A stretch of 64,000 nucleotides of DNA from Streptomyces ficellus (GTDB taxonomy: Bacteria; Actinomycetota; Actinomycetes; Streptomycetales; Streptomycetaceae), in assembly GCF_030406405.1 (NCBI RefSeq), contig NZ_JAUEPL010000001.1, forward strand, positions 62,001 through 126,000, read 5' to 3'. The first letter of the stretch is position 1; every line of letters starts with the position of its first letter. The notes under the pieces were generated by a model. The model searched no databases. It was not told the origin of the DNA and saw only the letters and a list, made by a program, of their open reading frames with translations. Shown one piece after another: positions 47,621 to 55,621 of this stretch. Position numbers and translations under genes: made by a program.

Positions 47621-48789
47621 GCGGCGGGTCCTTTCTGCTCGGGGAAGCGGTCGGGGCGGAACGGCCGCACATCCAGGGCGGGTCGCCCGCCGCACAGCGC
47701 GGCCGCCGCGAGCAGGCCGGTCGCCGGGGCGAGGCCGATGCCCGCGCCCTCGTGGCCGCAGGCGTGGTGCAGGCCGGGCACGCGCGGGTCGGGGCCGATG
47801 GCCGGGAGGTGGTCGGGCAGGTAGGGGCGGAAGCCGTGGTACGCGCGGATCGCGCGGACCCCGCCCAGTACCGGGAAGAGGGCGGTGGCCTGGGCGGCCA
47901 GCCGCCGCAGGGCCGCCGTCGACAGTGTGCGGTCGAAGCCGACGCGCTCGCGGGTCGCGCCGATCAGGACCGGCCCGGCGGGGGTGCCTTCCACGACGGC
48001 GGAGGACTGGAGCGCCGCCGAGCCGTTCGCGACGTCGGCGATGTAGTCGGCCGCGTACACCTTGTGGCGCACCAAGCCCGGCGGCAGTGGTTCGGTGACG
48101 AGGACGAAGCCACGCCGGGGCAGCACCGGCAGGTGGACTCCGGCCAGTTCGGCGATGCGGCCGCCCCACGTGCCGGTGGCGTTGACGACGGCGGGGGCGT
48201 GGAGGTCGCCGCGTGTGGTGCGGACGCCCCGGACGGCGCCCTGCCGGTCCGTGAGCACGCCCGTGACCTCCTCACCCGGCCTGACGTCCGCCCCGGAGGC
48301 GCGCAGGAGGTGGGCGGCGGCCATGGCGGGCTGGATCTGGGCGTCCTGGGGGTAGTGGAAGCCTCCGGCGAGGCCGGGCGCGAGGCGCGGTTCGAGGTCG
48401 CGGAGGCGGTCGGCGTCCGCCTCGTACGCCTCGACGCCCGCCTGGCGCTGCGCCTCGGCGAAGGCGCGGAGCGCGGTGAGGGCGGTCTCGTCGGGTGCGA
48501 CGACGAGACCGCCCTTGGGCTCGTACTCGGTCTCCGGTGGGAGGACGTCGGCGAGTTCGCGCCACAGTCGGATGGACAGCAGCGCGAGGTCGAGCTCGGG
48601 GCCCGCCTCCTTGTCGGAGACGAGCAGGTTGCCTTCTCCGGCACCTGTGGTGCCGCCCGCGACGGGACCGCGGTCGATGACGGCGACGTCGAGGCCGGCG
48701 CGGCTCGCGTAGTAGGCGCAGGCCGCTCCGACGACTCCGGCGCCGATGATCACAGCGTCCGGCACATGACTCATGTGTCTCGTGGGCAC
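47617..48789 (-). CDS. DadA-like FAD-dependent amine dehydrogenase, substrate subunit of D-hydroxyproline dehydrogenase
   Basis: A 390-residue DAO-fold flavoprotein with AVIIGAGVVGAACAYYASRAG near the N-terminus, VIDRGPVAGGTTGAGEGN, and the C-terminal FAD contact ACGHEGAGIGLAPATGLL. It should oxidise cis-4-hydroxy-D-proline. The start is GTG 48789 or, five codons later, ATG 48774; neither has a good ribosome site. A perfect inverted repeat sits immediately upstream. It is the first gene of a five-gene coupled operon. Confidence 0.9.
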   Translation of the reverse strand: MPTRHMSHVPDAVIIGAGVVGAACAYYASRAGLDVAVIDRGPVAGGTTGAGEGNLLVSDKEAGPELDLALLSIRLWRELADVLPPETEYEPKGGLVVAPDETALTALRAFAEAQRQAGVEAYEADADRLRDLEPRLAPGLAGGFHYPQDAQIQPAMAAAHLLRASGADVRPGEEVTGVLTDRQGAVRGVRTTRGDLHAPAVVNATGTWGGRIAELAGVHLPVLPRRGFVLVTEPLPPGLVRHKVYAADYIADVANGSAALQSSAVVEGTPAGPVLIGATRERVGFDRTLSTAALRRLAAQATALFPVLGGVRAIRAYHGFRPYLPDHLPAIGPDPRVPGLHHACGHEGAGIGLAPATGLLAAAALCGGRPALDVRPFRPDRFPEQKGPAA

Positions 48790-48790
48790 C

Positions 48791-48815
48791 GCAGTAACAT
48801 TTCACATGTTACTGC
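48791..48815. promoter_or_regulatory. Perfect inverted repeat at the hydroxyproline operon start
   Basis: GCAGTAACAT and ATGTTACTGC are perfect 10-base arms separated by TTCAC. The dyad lies directly before the first operon gene and has the size of GntR/FCD operators. The FCD regulator encoded at the operon end is the obvious candidate to bind it. Confidence 0.75.
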
Positions 48816-48833
48816 GCCTGTACAGACAGCCGG

Positions 48834-48849
48834 ACGGGGCAAACCCCGT
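48834..48849 (-). terminator. Short hairpin after the collagenase gene
   Basis: ACGGGG and CCCCGT pair around CAAA, 16 bases past the collagenase stop. The stem is short, so termination may be partial. Confidence 0.4.
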
Positions 48850-48864
48850 GCCGCCGGGGCCGGT

Positions 48865-51165
48865 TCAGGTCCTGAGCGGCCCCTCGCACACATAGTCCGA
48901 GGTCCCGCCCCGCCCGTCGGACCAGATCTCCACCTCGCCGAACGAGCAGTTCATGTCGGCGAGGTTGGTGGAGGCGGGGGCGGACCGGTCGAGGAGGAAG
49001 TGGTCGACCGTCTCCGACATGTCCTTGAAGACCCGGTCCGCGCTGCCGGCATCGGTGAGCCGGGCGGTGACCCGGCCGGTGCACACGAACCGCCGCATGC
49101 CCGGGTCGCCGTTGTCCGCGCAGACCGGCGCCGCCCCGGTCGCCGCCGCGAAGGAGGAGCGGACGGCCTCGGCGGTGGCGTCCCGCAGCCCGTCGTTGGG
49201 CGTGTACCGGGTGTTCGGGACGAACAGCTCGTCGGCCTTGGCGATCTGCGCGTCCAGGAAGGTGTCGTACGCCCGCTGGATCGCCGCGTCCCGGCCCAGC
49301 CGGTCGCGCCAGGCGTCGAAGGCGGCCGGGTCGTCGGCGCGCAGGTGCCGGTACATCTCCCGCAGCAGGGCGGGGCGTTCGCTCCACAGGTACGTGAAGA
49401 ACGTGCCCGCGTACGCGTAGAAGCGGAAGCCGTCACCCTTGTACGTCGCGTGCAGCAACCGGTCCACGCTCATGCGAGGCCGGCCGTTCGCGGTGTCGGC
49501 GATGACGCTCTTGACGAGGGACCTGCGGACGGCGACGCCGTCGTCGCGCGTCGCGCCGTCGAAGAACTCGGCCGTCCCCTCGTCCATGCCCGTGGTGCGA
49601 TCCCCCTGGTACCAGGGACCCTCGCCGAAGTAACCCGGCACGGCGAACCGGCCGTTGAGGTAGTGCACATACTCGTGCCGGAAGAGCTCCTCCAAGGTGA
49701 GGGACGAGTCCTGCGGGACACGGCGCTGGTACGTGTAGAAGGTCGCGCCGCGCTCGATGTAAATGCCGCCGTTGTCCGTGTCCATGCCGGTCAGGAGCGG
49801 ATGGTAGTTCTCGTAGTCCGCGCGGGAGGCGTACAGGACGATGTTCAGGGTGGTGTTGGTGTCCCCCGCGAGCGGCCTGTCCGTGCCCAGCACCCGGTGG
49901 AACTGCGCCTTGACCTGCTTGCTCGCGTAGTAGAGCTGGTCGACGGTGGCGCGGTCCAGGCCGGTGCGGACCTTGATGGCCGCGTTGTCGTAGTGGTACG
50001 CGTAAGGGAAGATCTCCCGCTCGATGTCCTCCTTGCAGACGGCGTACGGCTTGCACGCCTCGTAGAAGCTGAGCCAGGAGGCGAGCCGCGCCCAGGGCGC
50101 GCTGCCACGCCCGAAGTCGCGGACGACGGGCGCGAGGAGCGCCCCGAGGTCGGGCACGATCGTGGACGTCAGGGCCGCGATCTGCCCGAAGCGGCCGTAC
50201 TCGGCGAGGGCGTCCCGCACGACCCACTCGTTGGGCGTGCCCTTGAGATGGGTGTACGTGGAGAACTTCCGGAAGGCGTCGCGGTAGGGAGCGTTGCGCG
50301 CGACGAGCGTGTGGAAGGCGGTGTCCCGGTTGCCCGGGTAGACGCCCAGGTAGTTGACGGACAGCGCGGCAAGGGCGGCGCCGCCCCAGGCCGGGTCCTT
50401 GTACGTGACGGTGTGGTACGGGTCCATGGTGGCCAGCACCTTGCGGATCAGTGCCAGTTGGGAGTGGCGCAGCCCCTTGGCGCTGCCCGCGTAGAGCGCC
50501 TCGCGCAGGGACTCGGCGTTGGCGCGGGTCGCGTCGAAGGAGCGGCGCGCCGTGCCGAAGGCGTGGATGGCGCGGCGCATGGCCTCGGTGGTGGGCGGGT
50601 CGGTGACGTCGATCTCGCCGCGTGAGAAATCGTGGTACGCCACCGCGTGCAGGTAGGTGAGCATCTCCAGCAGGTGGCTGCCGTTCTTGCCGTCGTGGGT
50701 GGCGGCGAGGGCGGATATGCGGCGGGAGACGGCCTGGACGTGCCGGTCGGACATGACGGGGGCGAGGCGGGCGTCCCAGGCCCAGATGAGGCCGCGCAAA
50801 CAGCCGTTGGCGGTGACGGCCGGGTCGGCGAGGAAGTCGGCCAGTCGCTCGGGCGCGAGGCGGGTCACCTCATCGAGTGCGCACGGGGCGGCAGCCGATG
50901 TGTACGTCGGTGTCTGCGGCCCCGGCGTCCGGGCGCCGGTTCGCCCGCCGGGCGCCGGAGCGGGCTTCGGGGTGGGCCGGGGCGCGGTGGCGAGGCGTTC
51001 GACCTCGTCGTGTGGGTGGTGGTCGCCGGCGGCCGGGCCGGGTCGCGGGGCGCGCGCCTCCGCGGACGGCGCGGTGCAGACACCCGCACCGAGCAGTGTC
51101 GCGGCGGCGACAACGGCGGCGAGAAGGGCTCTGCGTACGGGACTGCGCATGGATCGCTGGGACAC
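48865..51165 (-). CDS. Secreted microbial collagenase (peptidase family M9)
   Basis: A 766-residue exported metalloprotease. A signal peptide (to about residue 35, ending SAEARA) and a Pro-rich linker precede the collagenase activator region (LDEVTRLAPERLADFLADPA) and the gluzincin catalytic domain. Zinc is held by HEYVH (497-501, in RHEYVHYLNGRFAVPGYF), and the glutamate of DEGTAEFFDG supplies the third ligand. No PKD or collagen-binding domains follow, unlike clostridial ColG/ColH. GTG 51165 with AGGAG upstream was chosen; ATG 51150 is an alternative. The neighbouring hydroxyproline operon would use its products. Confidence 0.93.
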   Translation of the reverse strand: MSQRSMRSPVRRALLAAVVAAATLLGAGVCTAPSAEARAPRPGPAAGDHHPHDEVERLATAPRPTPKPAPAPGGRTGARTPGPQTPTYTSAAAPCALDEVTRLAPERLADFLADPAVTANGCLRGLIWAWDARLAPVMSDRHVQAVSRRISALAATHDGKNGSHLLEMLTYLHAVAYHDFSRGEIDVTDPPTTEAMRRAIHAFGTARRSFDATRANAESLREALYAGSAKGLRHSQLALIRKVLATMDPYHTVTYKDPAWGGAALAALSVNYLGVYPGNRDTAFHTLVARNAPYRDAFRKFSTYTHLKGTPNEWVVRDALAEYGRFGQIAALTSTIVPDLGALLAPVVRDFGRGSAPWARLASWLSFYEACKPYAVCKEDIEREIFPYAYHYDNAAIKVRTGLDRATVDQLYYASKQVKAQFHRVLGTDRPLAGDTNTTLNIVLYASRADYENYHPLLTGMDTDNGGIYIERGATFYTYQRRVPQDSSLTLEELFRHEYVHYLNGRFAVPGYFGEGPWYQGDRTTGMDEGTAEFFDGATRDDGVAVRRSLVKSVIADTANGRPRMSVDRLLHATYKGDGFRFYAYAGTFFTYLWSERPALLREMYRHLRADDPAAFDAWRDRLGRDAAIQRAYDTFLDAQIAKADELFVPNTRYTPNDGLRDATAEAVRSSFAAATGAAPVCADNGDPGMRRFVCTGRVTARLTDAGSADRVFKDMSETVDHFLLDRSAPASTNLADMNCSFGEVEIWSDGRGGTSDYVCEGPLRT

Positions 51166-51274
51166 CTGCGGCTCCTGTGTGGAGGTGGGAAGTGGTCCGT
51201 TCAGCGGTGCGGACGGCGGGGGCTGCTCTGCGCTCTGGCTTTTGATGAGCACATGCCACTGCCGTGTGACGCGC

Positions 51275-51303
51275 AACATAGTAATGTGACATTGCACTGA
51301 CAA
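51275..51303 (-). promoter_or_regulatory. Collagenase promoter with operator-like spacer
   Basis: On the minus strand TTGTCA (-35) and TATGTT (-10) are 17 bases apart, close to the housekeeping consensus. The spacer holds the 11-bp palindrome AATGTGACATT (51283-51293). The stretch ATGTGACATTGCACTG agrees with ATGTGAAATGTTACTG from the hydroxyproline operon dyad at 12 of 16 positions, suggesting one regulator for both. Confidence 0.5.
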
Positions 51304-51421
51304 CCCTCGCGCGCTCCCGAGTTCACCCCGTCCACCCGGCCCACCCGGTTGCCCGGCCGCCCGGTCCACGCGGCTGCCAGCCACCACTGGCACTGGTACT
51401 CCCGCCCCATCAGCCGGGACG

Positions 51422-51820
51422 TCAGTCCAGGACCGCGACCCCGTCCAGTTCCACCATCGCCTGCTCGTCCCAGAGCCGGGTGACCCCGATCACCGCCATC
51501 GCCGGGTAGTCGCGCCCCGCCAACCGGCGCCAGACGCGGCCCAGTTCGGCGGCGCGAGCCCGGTAGTCGGCGACGTCCGTCGCGTACACCGTGACGCGGG
51601 CGAGGTCGGCGGCGGTGCCGCCCGCCGCCTTCAGCGCGGCGAGCAGGTTGCCGAGCGCCACCTCGAACTGCTCCGGCAGCGTCTCGCCCACCACTCTGCC
51701 CTCACCGTCCAGGGCGGTCTGCCCGGCCAGGAAGACCAGGCGGGAGCCGGTGGCGGTGACGGCGTGGGAGAAGCCGGTGGGCGGGGAGAGTTCGGCGGGG
51801 TTGACGCGCTCCAGGCTCAT
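51422..51820 (-). CDS. RidA/YjgF-family enamine/imine deaminase
   Basis: A 132-residue RidA protein: VFLAGQTALDGEGRVVGETL, LLAALKAAGGTAADLARVTVYATD and the C-terminal Glu-containing MVELDGVAVLD. Typical RidA carry an Arg near VTRLW (present: GVTRLWDEQ). RidA proteins hydrolyse reactive enamines and imines, releasing ammonia. Its ATG overlaps the acyl-CoA dehydrogenase stop by four bases, tying it to the aryl-CoA pathway. Confidence 0.88.
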   Translation of the reverse strand: MSLERVNPAELSPPTGFSHAVTATGSRLVFLAGQTALDGEGRVVGETLPEQFEVALGNLLAALKAAGGTAADLARVTVYATDVADYRARAAELGRVWRRLAGRDYPAMAVIGVTRLWDEQAMVELDGVAVLD

Positions 51821-52929
51821 GAGGTGTACAGCTCCTTGGCGATGATCGTGCGCTGGACCTCCGTCGCGCCCTCGTAGATACGGGGCGCCCGCACCTCCCG
51901 GTACAGGTGCTCCAGCAGGTGGCCCCGTCGCAGGGCGCGGGCGCCATGGAGCTGGACGGCGGCGTCGACGACGTACTGAGCAGTCTCGGTGGCCAGCAGC
52001 TTGGCCATGGCGGCGCGTTTGGGCACGTCAGGGTCGCCCGCGTCGTACGCGGCGGCCGCCGCGTACACGAGCAGGCGGGCGGCCTCGGTGCGGGTCGCCA
52101 TCTCGGCGACCTGGTGGGAGACCGCCTGAAGGTCCTTCAGTACGCCGCCGAAGGCCGACCGTTCAGCCGTGTGGGTGACGGTCGCGTCCAGGGCGGCCTG
52201 CGCCATGCCCACCGCGAAGGCGCCGACGCTGGGGCGGAAGAGGTTGAGGGTGTTCATGGCGACGCGGAAACCCCGGTCCACCTCGCCGATCACGTCCGCG
52301 CGCGTGACCGGTACGGCGTCGAAGAGCAGGCTGCCGATGGGGTGCGGGGAGAGCATGTCGAGCGCGCTGCCGGTCAGACCGGGGCGGCCGGCGGGGACGA
52401 GGAAGGCGGTGACGCCGCGCGCGCCGGCACCCCGGGTCGTACGGGCGAAGACGGTGTAGACGTCGGCCTCCGGGGCGTTGGAGATCCAGCGCTTCTCACC
52501 GGACAGCCGCCAGCCGTCGCCCTCGGGCACCGCGTCCAGAGCGAGTGCCGCCGCGTCCGATCCCGCGTCCGGCTCACTGAGCGCGAACGCGGCCACCGCC
52601 CGGCCCGCCGTCACCTCCGGCAGCCAGCGCGCCCGCTGCTCGGGCGTGCCCGATGCGGCGACCGGGTGGGCGCCCAGGCCCTGGAGGGCGAGTGCCGTTT
52701 CCGCCTCCGTACAGGCGCGGGCGAGCGATTCGCGCATCAGGCACAGGTCCAGGGCACCGGCCTCGAAGAGGCGTCCGATCAGGCCGTGTTCGGCCAGGGC
52801 GGCGACGAGCGGGCGGTTCACGCGCCCGGGCTCACCCTTCTCGGCGAGCGGGCGCAGGCGTTCGGCGGCCAGCTCCCGCAGCTCCGCACACCATGCGGTC
52901 TGCACCGGATCGAGCGAGAATGCGGGCAT
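51817..52929 (-). CDS. Acyl-CoA dehydrogenase family protein
   Basis: A 370-residue FAD acyl-CoA dehydrogenase. FAALSEPDAGSD-type motif (AFALSEPDAGSDAAALALDA) and the flavin-contact EKRWISNAPEADVYTVFA are conserved; RIYEGATEVQRTIIAKEL near the C-terminus holds the likely catalytic glutamate. It is first in an operon with RidA and diverges from the CoA ligase. In context it would desaturate a ring-derived alicyclic CoA ester. Confidence 0.9.
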   Translation of the reverse strand: MPAFSLDPVQTAWCAELRELAAERLRPLAEKGEPGRVNRPLVAALAEHGLIGRLFEAGALDLCLMRESLARACTEAETALALQGLGAHPVAASGTPEQRARWLPEVTAGRAVAAFALSEPDAGSDAAALALDAVPEGDGWRLSGEKRWISNAPEADVYTVFARTTRGAGARGVTAFLVPAGRPGLTGSALDMLSPHPIGSLLFDAVPVTRADVIGEVDRGFRVAMNTLNLFRPSVGAFAVGMAQAALDATVTHTAERSAFGGVLKDLQAVSHQVAEMATRTEAARLLVYAAAAAYDAGDPDVPKRAAMAKLLATETAQYVVDAAVQLHGARALRRGHLLEHLYREVRAPRIYEGATEVQRTIIAKELYTS

Positions 52930-52976
52930 TCGTGCCCCCTCAGGGAATCCGTCCGACAGGGTTTATCGCGCACTGT

Positions 52977-53003
52977 TGACTGCCGTCACCATCACGATAC
53001 GCT
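52977..53003. promoter_or_regulatory. Shared operator candidate, ligase/dehydrogenase divergent promoter
   Basis: TGACTGCCGTCAC followed shortly by CGATACGCT. The core TGAC-N4-GTCA is a dyad. The same two blocks in the same order occur at 58852-58880 before the enoyl-CoA hydratase gene, with 22 identities over 27 positions. It lies in the 109-bp gap serving both divergent genes. Confidence 0.65.
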
Positions 53004-53038
53004 CGATGAGCGTTCCCACCACGACAAGGGGGCGAACC

Positions 53039-54655
53039 ATGGAGCTGACGCCTTCGGCCCATCTCGACAGCTTTGCCCGCGACCACCTGCCGCCGCGCGC
53101 GCAGTGGCCGGAACTCGTCTTCGACCTCCCCGAGCTGCGCTACCCCGACCGGCTCAACTGTGGAGTGGAACTGCTGGACCGGACGGTGAAACGATTCGGC
53201 GCGGACCGGCCGGTCTTCCGGGACGGCGCCGGCCACACCTGGACGTACGGCGAGCTGCGCACCCGCGTGGACCGGATCGCGCACGCGCTCAGCAGCGACC
53301 TGGGCGTCGCCCCCGGCAACCGGGTGCTGCTGCGCGGCCCCACGACACCATGGCTGGCGGCCTGCTGGCTGGCGGTGATGAAGGCGGGCGCGGTCGCCGT
53401 CACCGTACTGGCGCAGGCGCGCGCGCAGGAGCTGGCCGTCATGTGCGAGATGGCCCGGGTCTCCCACGCCCTGTGCGACATCCGGGCGGTGGACGATCTG
53501 GTGAAGGCGGAGGTGCCGGGCCTGCGGATCACGGCGTACGGCGGTGACGCGCCGGACGACCTGCTGCGGCTGGCGGCCCGTCGCCCCGAGGCGTACGAAG
53601 CGGTGGACACCGCCGCCGACGATGTCGCGCTGATCGCGTTCACCTCCGGGACCACCGGACGGCCCAAGGGCTGTATGCACGTTCACCGGGATGTGCTGGC
53701 GGTCGCCGACACGTTCTCCGCCCATGTGCTGCGCCCCCGGCCGGACGACCTCTTCGCGGGCAGTCCGCCACTCGGCTTCACCTTCGGGCTCGGCGGGCTG
53801 CTGATCTTCCCGATGCGGGCGGGCGCCTCGTCGCTGCTGCTCGAACAGGCCGGGCCGAAGCAGCTCCTGCCCGCGATCGCCGAGCACCGGGTGAGCGTGC
53901 TGTTCACCGCGCCCACCGCCTATCGGGTGATGCTGCAGGACCTCGACTCGTACGACACCACCTCGCTGCGCCGCTGTGTGTCGGCCGGCGAGAACCTGCC
54001 CGCCGCCACCTGGCACGCCTGGCACGACCGGACCGGCCTGCGGCTCATCAACGGCATCGGCGCCACCGAACTGCTGCACATCTTCGTCTCGGCCGCCGAC
54101 GAGGCGATCCGCCCGGGGACGACGGGGCTGCCGGTTCCCGGGTGGCACGCGCGCGTGGTGGACGGTTCCGGGAACCCGGTCCCGGACGGACAGGAGGGGC
54201 TTTTGGCCGTGCGGGGCCCGGTGGGATGCCGTTATCTGGCCGATCCCCGCCAGAGGGAGTACGTACGGCACGGCTGGAACATCACGGGCGACACCTATGT
54301 GCGTGAACCGGACGGCTACCTGCGCTATGTCGCCCGCGCGGACGACATGATCATATCGGCGGGGTACAACATAGCGGGCCCCCAGGTGGAGGACGCCCTG
54401 CTGGCCCACCCGGATGTGGTGGAGGCGGCGGTGGTGGGCCGGCCGGACGAGCTGCGCGGGCAGGTGGTGGTGGCGTACGCGGTGCTGCGCGACGGCGTTC
54501 CGCGCGACGACGCCACGGCCCAGGCGCTGCGCGCGTTCGTGAAGGCGCGCCTCGTCCCGTACAAGTGCCCGCGCCGGATCGTCTTCCTGGACGCGCTCCC
54601 CCGCACGGCCACCGGCAAACTCCAGCGGTTCCGGCTGCGGGCGGACCGGCCATAG
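53039..54655 (+). CDS. Aryl-CoA ligase (2-aminobenzoate-CoA ligase type)
   Basis: A 538-residue ANL-superfamily ligase. The P-loop is IAFTSGTTGRPKGCMHVH; LINGIGATELLHIF is the A5 motif; ITGDTYVREPDGYLRYVARADDMI and PRTATGKLQRF are the hinge and A10 Lys. It groups by eye with benzoate/2-aminobenzoate CoA ligases (FAPPLGFTFGLG-like SPPLGFTFGLGGLLIFP). It would activate an aromatic acid for the monooxygenase/reductase encoded nearby. ATG 53039 follows AAGGGGGCG. The PaaX gene starts 9 bases after its stop. Confidence 0.9.
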   Translation: MELTPSAHLDSFARDHLPPRAQWPELVFDLPELRYPDRLNCGVELLDRTVKRFGADRPVFRDGAGHTWTYGELRTRVDRIAHALSSDLGVAPGNRVLLRGPTTPWLAACWLAVMKAGAVAVTVLAQARAQELAVMCEMARVSHALCDIRAVDDLVKAEVPGLRITAYGGDAPDDLLRLAARRPEAYEAVDTAADDVALIAFTSGTTGRPKGCMHVHRDVLAVADTFSAHVLRPRPDDLFAGSPPLGFTFGLGGLLIFPMRAGASSLLLEQAGPKQLLPAIAEHRVSVLFTAPTAYRVMLQDLDSYDTTSLRRCVSAGENLPAATWHAWHDRTGLRLINGIGATELLHIFVSAADEAIRPGTTGLPVPGWHARVVDGSGNPVPDGQEGLLAVRGPVGCRYLADPRQREYVRHGWNITGDTYVREPDGYLRYVARADDMIISAGYNIAGPQVEDALLAHPDVVEAAVVGRPDELRGQVVVAYAVLRDGVPRDDATAQALRAFVKARLVPYKCPRRIVFLDALPRTATGKLQRFRLRADRP

Positions 54656-54664
54656 AGTGATCAC

Positions 54665-55477
54665 GTGGCCGAGCAGCACACTCCGCGTTCCCTGATCGTC
54701 TCCCTGTACGGCGCGTACGGGCGTACGCCCGACAACGCCCCGCTTCCGGTGGCCGAGCTCATCCGGCTGCTGGCGGTGCTCGGCGTGGACGCGCCGTCCG
54801 TGCGCTCCTCCGTGTCGCGGCTCAAGCGCCGGGGCCTGCTGGAGCCGCGCCGTACGGCGGAGGGGGCGGCCGGGTACGCCCTGTCGGCGGACGCCCGCCA
54901 GCTCCTGGACGACGGTGACCGGCGGATCTACGCGGCCGGTGAGCCGCACGAGGACGAGGGCTGGCTGCTCGCCGTCTTCTCGGTGCCCGAGGCGGAGCGC
55001 CACAAGCGGCATCTGCTGCGCTCGCGGCTGGGGCGGCTGGGTTTCGGGACGGCCGCACCGGGGGTGTGGATCGCGCCGGCCGCGCTGTACCAGGAGACCC
55101 GGCACACGCTCCAGCGGCTCCAGCTCGACCCGTACGTGGACCTCTTCTGCGGGGAGCACCTGGGTTTCGCGCCCACGGCGGAGGCGGTGGGCCGGTGGTG
55201 GGACCTGGCGGCGATCGCCAAGCTGTACGAGGAGTTCCTCGACCTCCACGAGCCGGTGCTGCGGGCCTGGTCGACGCGGCAGCCGTCGCCCGAGGAGGCG
55301 TACCGGGACTACCTGCTGGCACTGGACTCCTGGCGGCGGCTGCCGTACGCGGACCCGGGCCTGCCGGCCGAGCTGCTCCCGGCGGGCTGGCCCGGGGGCA
55401 GGGCCGCGGCCGTCTTCGGCGGCCTGCACGGGCTGCTGCGCGACGCCGGCGAGGCGTTCGTCAGACGCGGGGCGTGA
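54665..55477 (+). CDS. PaaX-family transcriptional repressor
   Basis: A 270-residue regulator with the PaaX winged helix (RSLIVSLYGAYGRTPDNAPL, then SVRSSVSRLKRRGLLEPRR), the central Cas2-like module, and the C-terminal domain (AYRDYLLALDSWRRLPYADPGLP). PaaX repressors sense aryl-CoA esters, so the product of the upstream ligase is a likely inducer. Co-transcribed with the ligase. Its TGA stop lies inside the first unit of a tandem repeat. Confidence 0.92.
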   Translation: MAEQHTPRSLIVSLYGAYGRTPDNAPLPVAELIRLLAVLGVDAPSVRSSVSRLKRRGLLEPRRTAEGAAGYALSADARQLLDDGDRRIYAAGEPHEDEGWLLAVFSVPEAERHKRHLLRSRLGRLGFGTAAPGVWIAPAALYQETRHTLQRLQLDPYVDLFCGEHLGFAPTAEAVGRWWDLAAIAKLYEEFLDLHEPVLRAWSTRQPSPEEAYRDYLLALDSWRRLPYADPGLPAELLPAGWPGGRAAAVFGGLHGLLRDAGEAFVRRGA

Positions 55478-55621
55478 GCGCGGCCAGACGCGCGGCGTGA
55501 GCGCGGTCAGACGCGGGGCGTGAGCGCGGTCAGACGCGGGGCGTGAGCGCGGTCAGACGCGGGGCGTCAGGGCGGCCAGGCGCGCGGCGTCAGGGCGGTC
55601 AGGCGCGGGGCGTGAGCGTGA
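55471..55621. repeat. 23-bp tandem repeat between convergent genes
   Basis: Six full units of 23 bp (starting at 55471, 55494, 55517, 55540, 55563, 55586) and a partial seventh. Units begin GGCGTGAGCGCGG or the variant GGCGTCAGGGCGG. Units 2-4 are identical; 1, 5 and 6 differ by a few bases. The array contains the paaX stop codon and the stop and last codons of the convergent flavoprotein. Units carry TGA on one or both strands. Confidence 0.9.

Noticed and set aside
47342..48169. A 273-codon frame through the 2Fe-2S gene
   Set aside because: Only the last 90 codons from GTG 47620 are coding; the upstream part is a shadow of the DadA-like gene.
55471..55621. CRISPR array
   Set aside because: Units are directly adjacent without spacers, and there are no cas genes; it is a simple tandem repeat.
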